Notes: generated by a model from the sequence alone, not told the origin. 64,000 nt of DNA from a virus (IMGVR_UViG_3300043464_002284:124001-188000); one strand, 5' to 3'. Positions 35,259-43,342 are shown, counted from the first letter of the stretch. Translations and numbers: made by a program.

Positions 35259-35418
35259 ATATGATATTGTTGAGATTCATTACAATGAACTTTTGAAGAA
35301 TAAACCTTACTTGATCAGGGTTTTTAGCTATAATAGTAGTGACCCTACTGAACTCAGAGTGGATGAAAATCAAGTCAACAATCTATATCAAACTCTTAAA
35401 GAATACTATCTATTATGA
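35230..35418 (+). CDS. Hypothetical protein (62 aa)
   Basis: MTLVRTLILEYDIVEIHYNE start, small alpha/beta. ATGA coupling to the next gene. Function unknown. Confidence 0.55.
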   Translation: MTLVRTLILEYDIVEIHYNELLKNKPYLIRVFSYNSSDPTELRVDENQVNNLYQTLKEYYLL

Positions 35419-35621
35419 AAATTCAAAACAAGAAAGAAATTGTTCTCAGCGTCCAAGATATTCAAAATATTCTGTTTGATCATTTAACAAGACAATACAG
35501 GCTTGACGGGGATTTTAATTTTGACTTTATTGTTATCAATAAACCATATTCATGTGGAATGTATGATTCTTGTGATCGTCATGAATTTGATGGTGTGAAG
35601 ATTGTGGTGACTCATGATTAA
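35415..35621 (+). CDS. Hypothetical protein (68 aa)
   Basis: ATGA-coupled. VLSVQDIQNILFDHLTRQYR, later YDSCDRHEFDGVKIVVTHD; a pattern common to short phage proteins (v-x-f-x-G-x-x-v). Function unknown. Confidence 0.55.
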   Translation: MKIQNKKEIVLSVQDIQNILFDHLTRQYRLDGDFNFDFIVINKPYSCGMYDSCDRHEFDGVKIVVTHD

Positions 35622-35793
35622 CTCAGAAATTTTGGAAAAAATGAAAGAACAGTATGAAAAAGCTAAAATTTTAGCTAAACAAGCTTGGCAAGACGGAGAT
35701 CATGAGGGAAGTCTTTATGATCAGTATTATTTTGAGGCCGGATTTTTTGCTGGTTTAGCGTGTGGACTGAAAAAGAATTTAGAAGAGAAATAA
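35614..35793 (+). CDS. Hypothetical helical protein (59 aa)
   Basis: Overlaps the previous gene by 8 nt. MINSEILEKMKEQYEKAKIL, then FEAGFFAGLACGLKK. Function unknown. Confidence 0.55.
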   Translation: MINSEILEKMKEQYEKAKILAKQAWQDGDHEGSLYDQYYFEAGFFAGLACGLKKNLEEK

Positions 35794-35794
35794 T

Positions 35795-36253
35795 ATGAGA
35801 AAAAAAGAATTAGCCGTTGACAATATCATGCTGTTTGGTGGATTAGTTATACTTACAGCAGCATTATGCACCCTTGTTCTTAATCCTATCCACAAAAAGA
35901 ATATACAAAAACTATCAGAACCACCACTGATAACTTGCAATCAATGTAAAGGCTCTGGAGAAGAGCTAACAGATATTAATAAACTTATGATGGATGCTAG
36001 TTTGGCATTATTCATAAATCATCATCTTATGGTTGACAAGTGCGATAAGTGTGTTAAACTACCCTACGGTGATGGTTACGATTATTGCGATATTGTTCAG
36101 AACAAATACAAGATTTTGCTTCAAGAATATGGTGCTGCTGGGCCGAAAATAGATATGGCGGCTTGTGAAAAATGTATGGGGATGGGCCAATTTACCACAG
36201 TAAAAAAAGATGGGTCATATATGACTCAAGAAGAATATAATGAAACCCATTGA
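35795..36253 (+). CDS. Membrane-anchored DnaJ-type zinc-finger protein
   Basis: 152 aa. N-terminal helix (LFGGLVILTAALCTLVLN), then CNQCKGSGEE, CDKC and CEKCMGMGQF, the CxxCxGxG spacing of DnaJ zinc fingers, without a J domain. Possibly a chaperone-like or disulphide-related membrane protein. Overlaps the next gene by 14 nt. Confidence 0.65.
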   Translation: MRKKELAVDNIMLFGGLVILTAALCTLVLNPIHKKNIQKLSEPPLITCNQCKGSGEELTDINKLMMDASLALFINHHLMVDKCDKCVKLPYGDGYDYCDIVQNKYKILLQEYGAAGPKIDMAACEKCMGMGQFTTVKKDGSYMTQEEYNETH

Positions 36254-36497
36254 AGTTGGATTTGATGGAACTATACAGATTTATAATGGAACTAGTAGTC
36301 CATATAAAATCATATTTGCACGATCAACACATGATGATAAGGGGCCAGATGTTTGGTCAGCTAGTTGGAATCCGAACATAAATAACAAAATTAAGAATAC
36401 ATTTATTTGGTGGACAAAGACAGATGGGCCAGAATTATTTTATCGAAATAAAGATGGTGAACTGTTTACTGTAAATTTTGAGCCTTTTGGGGAATAA
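36240..36497 (+). CDS. Hypothetical protein (85 aa)
   Basis: MKPIEVGFDGTIQIYNGTSS, then YKIIFARSTHDDKGPDVW; beta-rich. No family recognised. Confidence 0.55.
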   Translation: MKPIEVGFDGTIQIYNGTSSPYKIIFARSTHDDKGPDVWSASWNPNINNKIKNTFIWWTKTDGPELFYRNKDGELFTVNFEPFGE

Positions 36498-36500
36498 TTC

Positions 36501-36881
36501 GTGATCGGTTTAAATGTACGGTCGCCTTGGTCTACCCTTTTAATTAATGGTCAGAAAAGTGTCGAAACCCGCTCCTATCGACTCCCCACAAGATTAGAGG
36601 GGGTTGAGTTAGCACTTATTGAAACCCCGGGGAAATCGGCTAAGTTTAAGAGTAGAATTATCGGAACAATTACTTTTAGTTCTTGTGTTCAATACTCTTC
36701 TAAAGAGCAGTGGGAATCTGATGAGAGTAAGCATAAGGTGAGTATTGATGATAAGACTTATGGCTGGAAAGATAAGCCTAAGTTTGGGTGGATTGTAAAA
36801 TCCGTTAAAAGGTTTGAAAATCCTATTGACCCTCCAGCTAAACGTGGTATAATTTACGCAAGAGACTGTGTTTGTTATTAG
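36501..36881 (+). CDS. ASCH-domain protein
   Basis: 126 aa with a GTG start. MIGLNVRSPWSTLLINGQKS then VETRSYRLPTRLEG matches the ASCH fold (LxVrxPWatlIl-x-GxKtvEtR), an RNA/nucleotide-binding beta-barrel; some members hydrolyse modified cytidines. Substrate not known. Confidence 0.75.
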   Translation: MIGLNVRSPWSTLLINGQKSVETRSYRLPTRLEGVELALIETPGKSAKFKSRIIGTITFSSCVQYSSKEQWESDESKHKVSIDDKTYGWKDKPKFGWIVKSVKRFENPIDPPAKRGIIYARDCVCY

Positions 36882-36891
36882 GAGATTAAGA

Positions 36892-37071
36892 GTGAGCGAA
36901 ATATATAAAACAGAATATGCTAATCTAGAACTAGACAATACTAGAGTAGGAAAATTTGAATATGAGCTAGGTATTTCTCTGTATAAAAAGAAATTGGTAC
37001 TAATTTTTTCTGAGGAAGAACTTAAGGGCTTTGCTGATTTTATCAATAACTTTTTGGAGAGTAAATCATGA
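36892..37071 (+). CDS. Hypothetical protein (59 aa), ELKGLADFLN family
   Basis: GTG start at 36892 with AGGAG upstream. The C-terminus EELKGFADFINNFLE pairs it with 32846. ATGA coupling to the next gene. Confidence 0.6.
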   Translation: MSEIYKTEYANLELDNTRVGKFEYELGISLYKKKLVLIFSEEELKGFADFINNFLESKS

Positions 37072-37268
37072 GATGGGTTTTTATTGTGGCTAGAGGATCA
37101 ACCATCGAAAAAATTAAAGTTTTTGATGACTATTTTGTAGGAGAAGCCTATACCAATGAATATCTAAGGATAGGATTTGGAGTAAACGAAGTAGATTTTC
37201 CAGAATATCGCAAAGGGGAATATTATGAAGGAGGAATAAGTGTTGGTCTTTACAAAGACAATGGGTAA
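37068..37268 (+). CDS. Hypothetical protein (66 aa)
   Basis: ATGA-coupled. MRWVFIVARGSTIEKIKVFD start, aromatic and acidic. Function unknown. Confidence 0.55.
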   Translation: MRWVFIVARGSTIEKIKVFDDYFVGEAYTNEYLRIGFGVNEVDFPEYRKGEYYEGGISVGLYKDNG

Positions 37269-37284
37269 TTTTGTAAAGTGTCTG

Positions 37285-37312
37285 TTGACAAACGCCGATA
37301 ACACAGTATACT
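37285..37312 (+). promoter_or_regulatory. Promoter of the 37336 operon (CGATA spacer)
   Basis: TTGACA, 16 bp with GCCGATAAC, TATACT. Confidence 0.65.
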
Positions 37313-37335
37313 TGGGTATCCCTTGGAGAAAGTTT

Positions 37336-37500
37336 ATGAGTCCAACAGTTCAACAAAAAGTTCAAAATTTGATTGATAAGTATTTCATTGGTCAGAACAA
37401 CCATGAACTATCTATCAAACAAGATAACCTAGACAAATTCTTGTCGGAATACAACAAGATTATTATTACTCGTACCGTGGAAGTTTGTGGCATACATTAA
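37336..37500 (+). CDS. Hypothetical protein (54 aa)
   Basis: Start at 37336 after TTGGAGAAAG; a frame from 37240 would cross the promoter. MSPTVQQKVQNLIDKYFIGQ start. Function unknown. Confidence 0.55.
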   Translation: MSPTVQQKVQNLIDKYFIGQNNHELSIKQDNLDKFLSEYNKIIITRTVEVCGIH

Positions 37501-37512
37501 TTGGAGAAAAAC

Positions 37513-37827
37513 ATGACAGTTCAACAGCTTCGTAATAGTGGATATAAGGTTAGGGTTCTTCACAATCGTCTTTACAACGGCTATTATAAATGGCAAGTAG
37601 GTAGCAAACCTAATCAGAGCGTTCATGGTTATGCTCCTATTGATCCAGATACTAAAGGTGGATCAACCCAAATTATAATTGATGGCCCATCTGGCGATCA
37701 TTATGATGGACTCGCTATTTGTAGTAAGAAAGAGAACTATAATAAAAAACTGGGAGTTAGAATTGCTCTTGGACGTTGTAACATTAAACAGCCAGCATAT
37801 ATTCCAGTCGAGGTAGAAAATGACTAA
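37513..37827 (+). CDS. Hypothetical protein (104 aa)
   Basis: GGAGAAAAAC precedes the ATG. TVQQLRNSGYKVRVLHNRLY resembles the start of a short phage family (vxeLRxxGyKVrV-x-HxR). Ends IPVEVEND. Overlaps the next gene. Function unknown. Confidence 0.65.
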   Translation: MTVQQLRNSGYKVRVLHNRLYNGYYKWQVGSKPNQSVHGYAPIDPDTKGGSTQIIIDGPSGDHYDGLAICSKKENYNKKLGVRIALGRCNIKQPAYIPVEVEND

Positions 37828-37981
37828 AGAAGAAAAATTGGAAGAGATTAGGCGAATGTGCTTGGGTATTATGCAAGTTTGGAGTCAAAAGTCTAGTTAT
37901 AATGATCCTTATGAGGATGGAAGAATTGTAGGTCGTTCAACACTAGCAGAAACTATTCTGGAGATTATTAATCATGGCTAA
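37820..37981 (+). CDS. Hypothetical protein (53 aa), DGRIVG family
   Basis: MTKEEKLEEIRRMCLGIMQV, then YEDGRIVGRSTLAETILEII, which recurs as YNDGRIVGGAALARRILTIL in 40262. Function unknown. Overlaps both neighbours. Confidence 0.6.
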   Translation: MTKEEKLEEIRRMCLGIMQVWSQKSSYNDPYEDGRIVGRSTLAETILEIINHG

Positions 37982-38174
37982 GAGTTTTGAAGATTTGTTG
38001 AAGAAAACTTGTTCTAAAGACGTTATTATTGATGGATATAAGAAAACTATGGACTACTTTGCAGAGTATATTGGAATGTCTCCAAAACAAGCCAACGTAT
38101 TGCCAGATGGTTTTTCAACGGTTAGAATTAAAGGGAAACAATTCAAGAGGCGTGATCCAGCACGAAGATGGTAA
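37974..38174 (+). CDS. Hypothetical protein (66 aa)
   Basis: Overlaps the previous gene by 8 nt. MAKSFEDLLKKTCSKDVIID start, basic end. TAATG coupling to the next gene. Confidence 0.55.
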   Translation: MAKSFEDLLKKTCSKDVIIDGYKKTMDYFAEYIGMSPKQANVLPDGFSTVRIKGKQFKRRDPARRW

Positions 38175-38458
38175 TGAGAACATATAAAGAAGAATTAAGA
38201 AAAGTTCTTGATGACGTTTCATGTGATGTCTGTGGTAAAAGTACCACTAACTATCCAGATGTTGGGCCAGATTATGCCACTCTTGAATCTTGTTGGGGAT
38301 ATGGCTCAAAGAATGATGGATCAAGATTTGAGGTTGATCTGTGCGAGTCGTGTTTTAATGATGTAATTAATTTACTGAAAGAAAAAAGAAAAAGTGTTTT
38401 GGGGCCATTCGTCTATCCATATTCTCCAGACCCACTCAATGGGCAGGAATATCTTTAG
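38174..38458 (+). CDS. Small zinc-finger protein (94 aa)
   Basis: TAATG start at 38174. CDVCGKSTTNYPDVG and CESCFNDVI form a likely zinc ribbon; the middle resembles a short phage family (DyatleasWGYgS-x-x-DG-x-x-xe-x-xLCE-x-C). Its end overlaps the convergent HNH gene by 23 nt. Confidence 0.65.
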   Translation: MRTYKEELRKVLDDVSCDVCGKSTTNYPDVGPDYATLESCWGYGSKNDGSRFEVDLCESCFNDVINLLKEKRKSVLGPFVYPYSPDPLNGQEYL

Positions 38459-38990
38459 TCCAATCTAACTGATTATTTTTAGTTAAATTATCTTTAGCCC
38501 ATAAAGGCTGTAGGTTAGTATAGTGAGATAGTTTTATTTTTTCTTCTAAGGTTTTTGCAGACGATAATGGGATTATATGATCTATATGCCACTCCCCATG
38601 ATTTTTTCTTGTCATCCCTTCCGTAAATTGTTTTTCTAAATGTTGCCAAAATTCTTCAGATGAACAACCTATAATTTCTATTGTTCTTTTACTTTTGGTT
38701 TCACCCTTTAATGCTCGACCAACTAATTTTCTGAGAGTATAATCCATTTTAAAATTTGGATCTTTTTGTCTGCGTTCCTTTTGATATCTTCTACCATTTT
38801 CACGATATTTATCTCTATTATCTTTGTAATACTGTTTACCGTAATCAGGATTAATTTCTCTATATTTTTCACACTGCTTACTACCACACTTTTTGCAATA
38901 TGATCGTATATTACATGGGCGATCCTTACGAACATAAAATTCGTTAAAACTTTTTTTAATTCCACATTTACTACAAACTTTCTTTTTCAT
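38436..38990 (-). CDS. HNH endonuclease, inserted antisense
   Basis: 184 aa from the ATG at 38990 (AGGTATTA upstream). N-terminal CSKCGIKKSFNEFY and CKKCGSKQC zinc motifs, a basic repeat with YKDNRDKYRENGRRYQKERR, then HIDHIIPLSSAKTLEEK and LQPLWAKDNLTKNN (HNH). The only minus-strand gene between 28 and 52 kb, overlapping its neighbour's 3' end: looks like a mobile insertion. Confidence 0.85.
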   Translation of the reverse strand: MKKKVCSKCGIKKSFNEFYVRKDRPCNIRSYCKKCGSKQCEKYREINPDYGKQYYKDNRDKYRENGRRYQKERRQKDPNFKMDYTLRKLVGRALKGETKSKRTIEIIGCSSEEFWQHLEKQFTEGMTRKNHGEWHIDHIIPLSSAKTLEEKIKLSHYTNLQPLWAKDNLTKNNQLDWTKDIPAH

Positions 38991-39034
38991 ATTAATACCT
39001 AAACACAGAAAGCCCAAATGTTGTCAAATTGCGG

Positions 39035-39063
39035 TTGACAAACACTCAGGCTTCTGGTATGAT
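39035..39063 (+). promoter_or_regulatory. Promoter of the 39123 gene
   Basis: TTGACA, 17 bp, TATGAT; no CGATA. It restores transcription after the HNH insertion. Confidence 0.6.
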
Positions 39064-39122
39064 AATTGTATGGTTTTCAGAAATGTCCGCAATACATTTC
39101 TATTATAGATAATACACCAAAA

Positions 39123-39734
39123 ATGACAAACAAAATATCACTTCTGGGGGATGTGCATGGTAAATATAAACGGATGCACGAAATTATTCGTGAGAAAGAT
39201 AAGCACGAATATATAGTTGCTCTAGGAGATGTAGGATTTGATTATGGCACACTATTCAATGTTAATTCAGATAAATTTAAAATTGTAGGAGGAAATCATG
39301 ACCATTATGATAGGATTATTCATATTCCTCATTACCTTGGGGATTTTGGTTACTCATGCTTGAATGGGGTGAATTTTTTCTATTACAGAGGGGCTTATAG
39401 TATTGATCGTGGATATAGAACAGTCGGAATAGACTGGTGGGAGCAAGAGCAACTTACTATAGATCAATTTATGAAAGCCAGAGAGCTTTATAGAGAAATT
39501 AAACCAGATATCGTTTTAACTCATGATTGTCCAGACGAGGTTAGTTTAAAGATATTAGATGCTAACCAAAGAAAATATGAGAACCTAACAGGGTGGGCTT
39601 TGCAAGAGCTATTTAATATTCATCAACCTAAGAAGTGGCGATTCGGTCATTATCATAAGAGTTGGAATATGAATATAAGTGGCACTGACTTTAGATGTTT
39701 AAATGAATTGGAAACGGAACTATTGACAGTCTAG
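39123..39734 (+). CDS. Calcineurin-like metallophosphoesterase 1
   Basis: 203 aa from ATG 39123. GDVHGK, ALGDVGFDYG, GGNHDHYD, LTHDCPDE and GHYHKSW give the five metal-binding blocks in order, so the site looks complete. Substrate unknown; may act on nucleotides or RNA ends. A longer start at 39066 would sit on the promoter. Confidence 0.85.
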   Translation: MTNKISLLGDVHGKYKRMHEIIREKDKHEYIVALGDVGFDYGTLFNVNSDKFKIVGGNHDHYDRIIHIPHYLGDFGYSCLNGVNFFYYRGAYSIDRGYRTVGIDWWEQEQLTIDQFMKARELYREIKPDIVLTHDCPDEVSLKILDANQRKYENLTGWALQELFNIHQPKKWRFGHYHKSWNMNISGTDFRCLNELETELLTV

Positions 39735-39750
39735 TATCGGGTAGTATAAT
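39723..39750 (+). promoter_or_regulatory. Promoter of a structured leader
   Basis: TTGACA, 16 bp, TATAAT, overlapping the end of the phosphoesterase gene. Confidence 0.65.
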
Positions 39751-39755
39751 TAAAA

Positions 39756-39856
39756 TGTTGATGCCGAAAGGTTGGGGTCGCGGGTATCCTCACAATCAAC
39801 AATCCGTAGGTTTTGTTTGCAGAAAAGTTTTCGTAAATGACCAAAACCAATTCTGC
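39756..39856 (+). ncRNA. Structured leader or small RNA with H-type pseudoknot
   Basis: A stem TGTTGAT (39756-39762) / ATCAACA (39795-39801) is followed by GGTTTTG (39809-39815) pairing with CAAAACC (39842-39848) and GCAGAA (39819-39824), in the loop, pairing with TTCTGC (39851-39856): an H-type pseudoknot. It starts ~6 nt after the -10 box and ends 20 nt before the ATG at 39877. Confidence 0.55.
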
Positions 39857-39876
39857 TTTAACATAAGGATTAGATC

Positions 39877-40113
39877 ATGTGGAATCATAGAATAATTAGG
39901 CATATTGACCCAAGAGCTAACATGGATGATAGTATTTATTATGCTATCCATGAAGTTTATTATGATGAAGATGGGAAAGTAAAAGGCTGGACAGAAGAAC
40001 CTATTAGAATTATGGAAGAAAGCTTAGAAGATCTTAAAGTTACACTACAAAGACTAATAGAATCTTTTGATAATCCTGTTCTTGATGAGGAAACCAAGGA
40101 GGCTATTCTGTGA
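39877..40113 (+). CDS. Hypothetical protein (78 aa)
   Basis: AAGGATTAGATC upstream. Contains YYAIHEVYYDEDGKVKGWTE, a pattern found in a short phage family (f-x-ihEVyYd-x-G-x-i-x-gwt-x-xp). Downstream of the pseudoknot leader, which may regulate it. Overlaps the next GTG. Confidence 0.65.
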   Translation: MWNHRIIRHIDPRANMDDSIYYAIHEVYYDEDGKVKGWTEEPIRIMEESLEDLKVTLQRLIESFDNPVLDEETKEAIL

Positions 40114-40265
40114 CAGAAAATGAAAAGTTTGTCATATTCTGGCTATATAATACAGTTGCTAAAAGGATGCCAGATAATCCTTATGGTTCAAACGATATTT
40201 TAGTCAATGGTATCAACGTAACAGAAACCGTTAGGAAACTATTACAAGATAGACTATTTGTATGA
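40110..40265 (+). CDS. Hypothetical protein (51 aa)
   Basis: GTG start overlapping the previous stop, AAGGAGG upstream. VTENEKFVIFWLYNTVAKRM start. ATGA coupling to the next gene. Function unknown. Confidence 0.55.
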   Translation: MTENEKFVIFWLYNTVAKRMPDNPYGSNDILVNGINVTETVRKLLQDRLFV

Positions 40266-40444
40266 ATGAAATAGAAAAAGCGAACATACTTGAAATTATC
40301 AAACTATGTAATCGAAAAATTAAAGATCAAAAAGATCATGAGTCTACATCTGGATACGGTGAAGATTATAATGATGGTAGGATTGTTGGTGGTGCTGCAT
40401 TAGCACGAAGAATACTAACCATACTAAAACATATCGAGTTTTAA
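40262..40444 (+). CDS. Hypothetical protein (60 aa), DGRIVG family
   Basis: ATGA-coupled. YNDGRIVGGAALARRILTIL identifies it as a paralogue of 37820. Function unknown. Confidence 0.6.
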   Translation: MNEIEKANILEIIKLCNRKIKDQKDHESTSGYGEDYNDGRIVGGAALARRILTILKHIEF

Positions 40445-40446
40445 TT

Positions 40447-40563
40447 ATGAATGAATTACCAGATAGTAAAATTCCTTGGTGGGATAATCACTATGAAGAT
40501 ACTTATAGTGAAGAAGTAGAAGATGGTTATCCTTATGATATGGGAACTAAAATACAGGAATAA
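40447..40563 (+). CDS. Acidic micro-protein (38 aa)
   Basis: MNELPDSKIPWWDNHYEDTY start; Trp/Tyr/Asp/Glu-rich. 2 nt after the previous stop. Function unknown. Confidence 0.5.
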   Translation: MNELPDSKIPWWDNHYEDTYSEEVEDGYPYDMGTKIQE

Positions 40564-40566
40564 ATT

Positions 40567-41349
40567 ATGTGGTTCAGACCAAAAACAAGAACTTATTACT
40601 GGAGTTGTTCTAAGTTCGCTGACTTTGTTCGTGGAGAGAAGAAACCCTTTGCTTTAGAGTGGGGCAAATGGGACGAATGGTATAAAGAACAAAAAAAGAA
40701 AAGACCAATAAGATATTGGTTGGCAGAAGAAGGACTATCAAAACTCCAAGACATTCTATTCTTCCCTTGTGATGTTTATACGGAGATTAGATACTATGTT
40801 AATAACCGTTGGATAACTAAAACACATTATCTAAAAACTGGACTAAAACCGGGACATTACTATGAGCTTGACTACAGAATTCTTCATGGTTTGTTTAATG
40901 AGCTTGTGGATTTTGTAGAGATTGAATATGCACACCTAGCAAAATGGTCTCTTAAAAAAGGTACTAAAAAATACAAGTTCAAACATGGTCGATCAATTGA
41001 AGCAGGATTAGCTTATCTAAAGTGGGCTTGTTCTTTAAAGTATACCAAAGATTGGGGAGTAGATAAAAAAGACCCAAAGTACGGAAAACCAACCCACCAA
41101 GCCATCTCTGCACAAAAGATTAAAGAACTTTATCTCTGGTGGAAAGATCGTCCTAATCGACCAGAACCAATGACTGTTGCTGGATTAAACTGGGATCAGA
41201 ATAAAGAAGACAACTTGATGGGTGGAAAGATATCTAAAAAAGAACTACTGGAATTTAAAAAGCTTGAAAAGATCGAAGCGGACTACGAAAAAGAAGATAC
41301 AAAAATGCTTATTGAACTTATTAAAATCCGTAAGGAGTTGTGGTCATGA
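40567..41349 (+). CDS. Conserved phage protein of unknown function (260 aa)
   Basis: MWFRPKTRTYYWSCSKFADF start, a Trp-rich middle (WGKWDEWYKEQKKKRPIRYW) and a charged helical C-terminus (LIELIKIRKELWS). Similar proteins occur in large tailed phages as I remember them; no catalytic motif identified. Confidence 0.7.
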   Translation: MWFRPKTRTYYWSCSKFADFVRGEKKPFALEWGKWDEWYKEQKKKRPIRYWLAEEGLSKLQDILFFPCDVYTEIRYYVNNRWITKTHYLKTGLKPGHYYELDYRILHGLFNELVDFVEIEYAHLAKWSLKKGTKKYKFKHGRSIEAGLAYLKWACSLKYTKDWGVDKKDPKYGKPTHQAISAQKIKELYLWWKDRPNRPEPMTVAGLNWDQNKEDNLMGGKISKKELLEFKKLEKIEADYEKEDTKMLIELIKIRKELWS

Positions 41350-41693
41350 GAAAAGTTAATCTAGAACATGATCTTATCAAATCAGATTATATCACAGATA
41401 AATGTATAAACAGTGATTCATATAGCCAAAATCTTTATGCGGCTATGTGCAACAATTTATTCTATAAGAATGATGAAGAATGGAGTTGTTCTTGGAGATA
41501 TGCTGGGGGTGTTTTAGCAGACATACGAAATATGGGAGAGAGTTATATTGATTGGTATTGTTCTGGAATAGGTAGTCATCATGATGGATATGTTGGAGAG
41601 AGTTTTGTTACGGATGAAATTCGATCAGACCTACTTCAACTAGGATGGACTATCAAAGAATATCCTCAGAGTGAACAGGTTGATGCTATCTAG
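41346..41693 (+). CDS. Conserved phage protein, SWRYAGG type (115 aa)
   Basis: ATGA-coupled; AAGGAG lies 8 nt before this ATG. CSWRYAGGVLADIRNMGESY, DWYCSGIG and FVTDEIRSDLLQLGW match a widespread short phage family of unknown function. Confidence 0.7.
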   Translation: MRKVNLEHDLIKSDYITDKCINSDSYSQNLYAAMCNNLFYKNDEEWSCSWRYAGGVLADIRNMGESYIDWYCSGIGSHHDGYVGESFVTDEIRSDLLQLGWTIKEYPQSEQVDAI

Positions 41694-41768
41694 GGAGTTC
41701 CTATTAAAAAGAGGGTACTGCTGCCCCTTGGATGCTTCAACTGCCCTTATAACGAGCAACCAGAGGGC

Positions 41769-41797
41769 TTGACAAAGGAACCAGAGGACGTTAAACT
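41769..41797 (+). promoter_or_regulatory. Promoter of the 41837 operon
   Basis: TTGACA, 17 bp, TAAACT; no CGATA. Confidence 0.55.
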
Positions 41798-41836
41798 AGA
41801 AGTGAACGACGAATCATCCACTCAAAAGGAAAAGCA

Positions 41837-42052
41837 ATGAACGAGTCAGTAAATCAAGCTATTTGTGATTTCTATAATAGTGTTTGGAATTATATGAAAG
41901 CTGAATATAAGCCAAAGTGGGCCAGACTTTATAATGCTGAAGATACTTTGGATGAAATGATTCAGATTACTGGACAGTATTATCTTGGCGGGAACAATGT
42001 TGTAGATACTGCCGGAGATATTGTGACTCTTCTTAAAAAGAGAAGCAAGTGA
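41837..42052 (+). CDS. Hypothetical protein (71 aa), NNxAxDV family
   Basis: AAAAGGAAAAGC upstream. GGNNVVDTAGDIVTLLKK pairs it with 32610 and 34794. ATGA-type (GTGA) overlap with the next gene. Confidence 0.6.
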   Translation: MNESVNQAICDFYNSVWNYMKAEYKPKWARLYNAEDTLDEMIQITGQYYLGGNNVVDTAGDIVTLLKKRSK

Positions 42053-42261
42053 CCTACTCTGATTTTAGAAATAAAATTGATCATGATCTTAAAAAGTATG
42101 GTTTAAGGTATGGTCAAACAGTGATGAATACTTTGTCAGAAGTTTGGCCGGAAAAAAATAGAGAATTAACATCAACAGATTGGGACTGTTTCTATAATGA
42201 TAACAAAGCAGACACTCTACTAAATTACTTAGAAAAAATATGGAACCATGAAACAACTTGA
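42049..42261 (+). CDS. Hypothetical protein (70 aa)
   Basis: GTG start overlapping the previous stop. VTYSDFRNKIDHDLKKYGLR start. Overlaps the next gene by 14 nt. Confidence 0.55.
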   Translation: MTYSDFRNKIDHDLKKYGLRYGQTVMNTLSEVWPEKNRELTSTDWDCFYNDNKADTLLNYLEKIWNHETT

Positions 42262-42484
42262 AAAGAAAGATCCTCTCTTTGATATAGACAATTATATTAA
42301 TAGCTTAGAAAAGACCATAGAGCAACAGAAATACACAATAGAGTCTCTTAAAAACGAGATTAGAACTCAAAGAAAAGAAATAGGTTCTTTGCGAGAAGAA
42401 CGCGGATCGCTATTAGATCAAGACAAGCCGCCGATGTTTGACCACAACCTATGGATAGAAAATGGAGATAATAATGAAAGATAA
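42248..42484 (+). CDS. Coiled-coil protein (78 aa)
   Basis: A long heptad-like stretch (YINSLEKTIEQQKYTIESLK, then IRTQRKEIGSLREERG) and a tail with DKPPMFDHN. The layout repeats in 43676. Function unknown. Confidence 0.6.
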   Translation: MKQLEKKDPLFDIDNYINSLEKTIEQQKYTIESLKNEIRTQRKEIGSLREERGSLLDQDKPPMFDHNLWIENGDNNER

Positions 42485-42689
42485 GACAGAAGTTTTTGCT
42501 ATTGGTACTGACGTTAAACTGGCTGAAGATGTATTCGGCAAGGTAACAGGGATTAATATTCGTGGAAATAATTCGATCAGCTATGAAATTGGCTGGTGGA
42601 ATGGACGAAGTTATGACTGCAAGAGTTTTGCTGACTATGAAATTGAAAGCACTCTATCTACAACAAAGCAAAGAATTGGTTTTGCTTGA
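42474..42689 (+). CDS. Hypothetical beta-rich protein (71 aa)
   Basis: ATG at 42474 with GGAG upstream. FAIGTDVKLAEDVFGKVTGI, YEIGWWNGRSYDCKSF: the order (G-x-x-V-x-l-x-x-dv-x-G-x-V-x-x-I...Y-x-V-x-ww-x-g) fits a phage SH3-like family. Function unknown. Confidence 0.65.
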   Translation: MKDKTEVFAIGTDVKLAEDVFGKVTGINIRGNNSISYEIGWWNGRSYDCKSFADYEIESTLSTTKQRIGFA

Positions 42690-42693
42690 AGTC

Positions 42694-42722
42694 TTGACAA
42701 GAGAAAACCGATAAGATAGAAT
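42694..42722 (+). promoter_or_regulatory. Promoter of the 42733 operon (CGATA spacer)
   Basis: TTGACA, 17 bp with CCGATAAG, TAGAAT; the ATG at 42721 lies in the -10 box. Confidence 0.6.
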
Positions 42723-42732
42723 GAGGAACTGG

Positions 42733-42822
42733 ATGGATTGGGATTTTACTTGGTTAATCGAACTAACTTTAGTGATTATTGTGTTTTTTGTTTTTGGTTA
42801 TTTTTTAGGGGTTAATTGGTGA
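42733..42822 (+). CDS. Membrane micro-protein (29 aa)
   Basis: MDWDFTWLIELTLVIIVFFV. Start at 42733 is near the expected RNA 5' end, so a nearly leaderless message. GTGA overlap with the next gene. Confidence 0.4.
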   Translation: MDWDFTWLIELTLVIIVFFVFGYFLGVNW

Positions 42823-43145
42823 ACTCTACAGCTACTAATTTTCATGACCATATTAACATATGGTTAGATGCTCTTGAAATAAAAGCTAAACAGCAAACTT
42901 ATGGAGATGAACAAACCGTTTATTATTTCTTCAAAGAAAACAAGAAATACTACAAAATTACTCAAGTTTGGGAAGGTGTTGAGACTATTCATGCTTTCGT
43001 AGATAAAAATACCGGAGATATTTATAAGCCAGCAAGCTATAAGGCTCCATATAAAGATGCTAGATACAACTTATTCCATGACCACAAAAAACTGATTGAT
43101 GAATGTGATTGGGCAGGAAGTTATTTATACAAGAGGACTGGATGA
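42819..43145 (+). CDS. Hypothetical protein (108 aa)
   Basis: GTG start (TTG one codon earlier). YYFFKENKKYYKITQVWEGV, then VHAFVDKNTGDIYKPASYKA with PYKDARYNLF: this matches a family found in cyanophages and other large phages (s-x-h-x-Fvdk-x-tGdVlKpaswk-x-P-x-kh-x-RGn). ATGA coupling downstream. Confidence 0.65.
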   Translation: MNSTATNFHDHINIWLDALEIKAKQQTYGDEQTVYYFFKENKKYYKITQVWEGVETIHAFVDKNTGDIYKPASYKAPYKDARYNLFHDHKKLIDECDWAGSYLYKRTG

Positions 43146-43342
43146 CTAATAAAGACCAAATTAAAAAAGCGCTAGAAACAATAGGCACAGAAAAAGCATT
43201 GCAGTGTTTGATTGAAAGTATTGACGAGAGTACAGAATGGAACAAGGCTCCTATCTGGAAGTTTAAACTCATCGAAAATTTAGAAGATGCCTATAATTCA
43301 TACATGGATCAATTTAGCAAGGAGACAACTAATGCGTCTTGA
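43142..43342 (+). CDS. Hypothetical helical protein (66 aa)
   Basis: ATGA-coupled at 43142. MTNKDQIKKALETIGTEKAL start. Overlaps the next gene. Function unknown. Confidence 0.55.
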   Translation: MTNKDQIKKALETIGTEKALQCLIESIDESTEWNKAPIWKFKLIENLEDAYNSYMDQFSKETTNAS

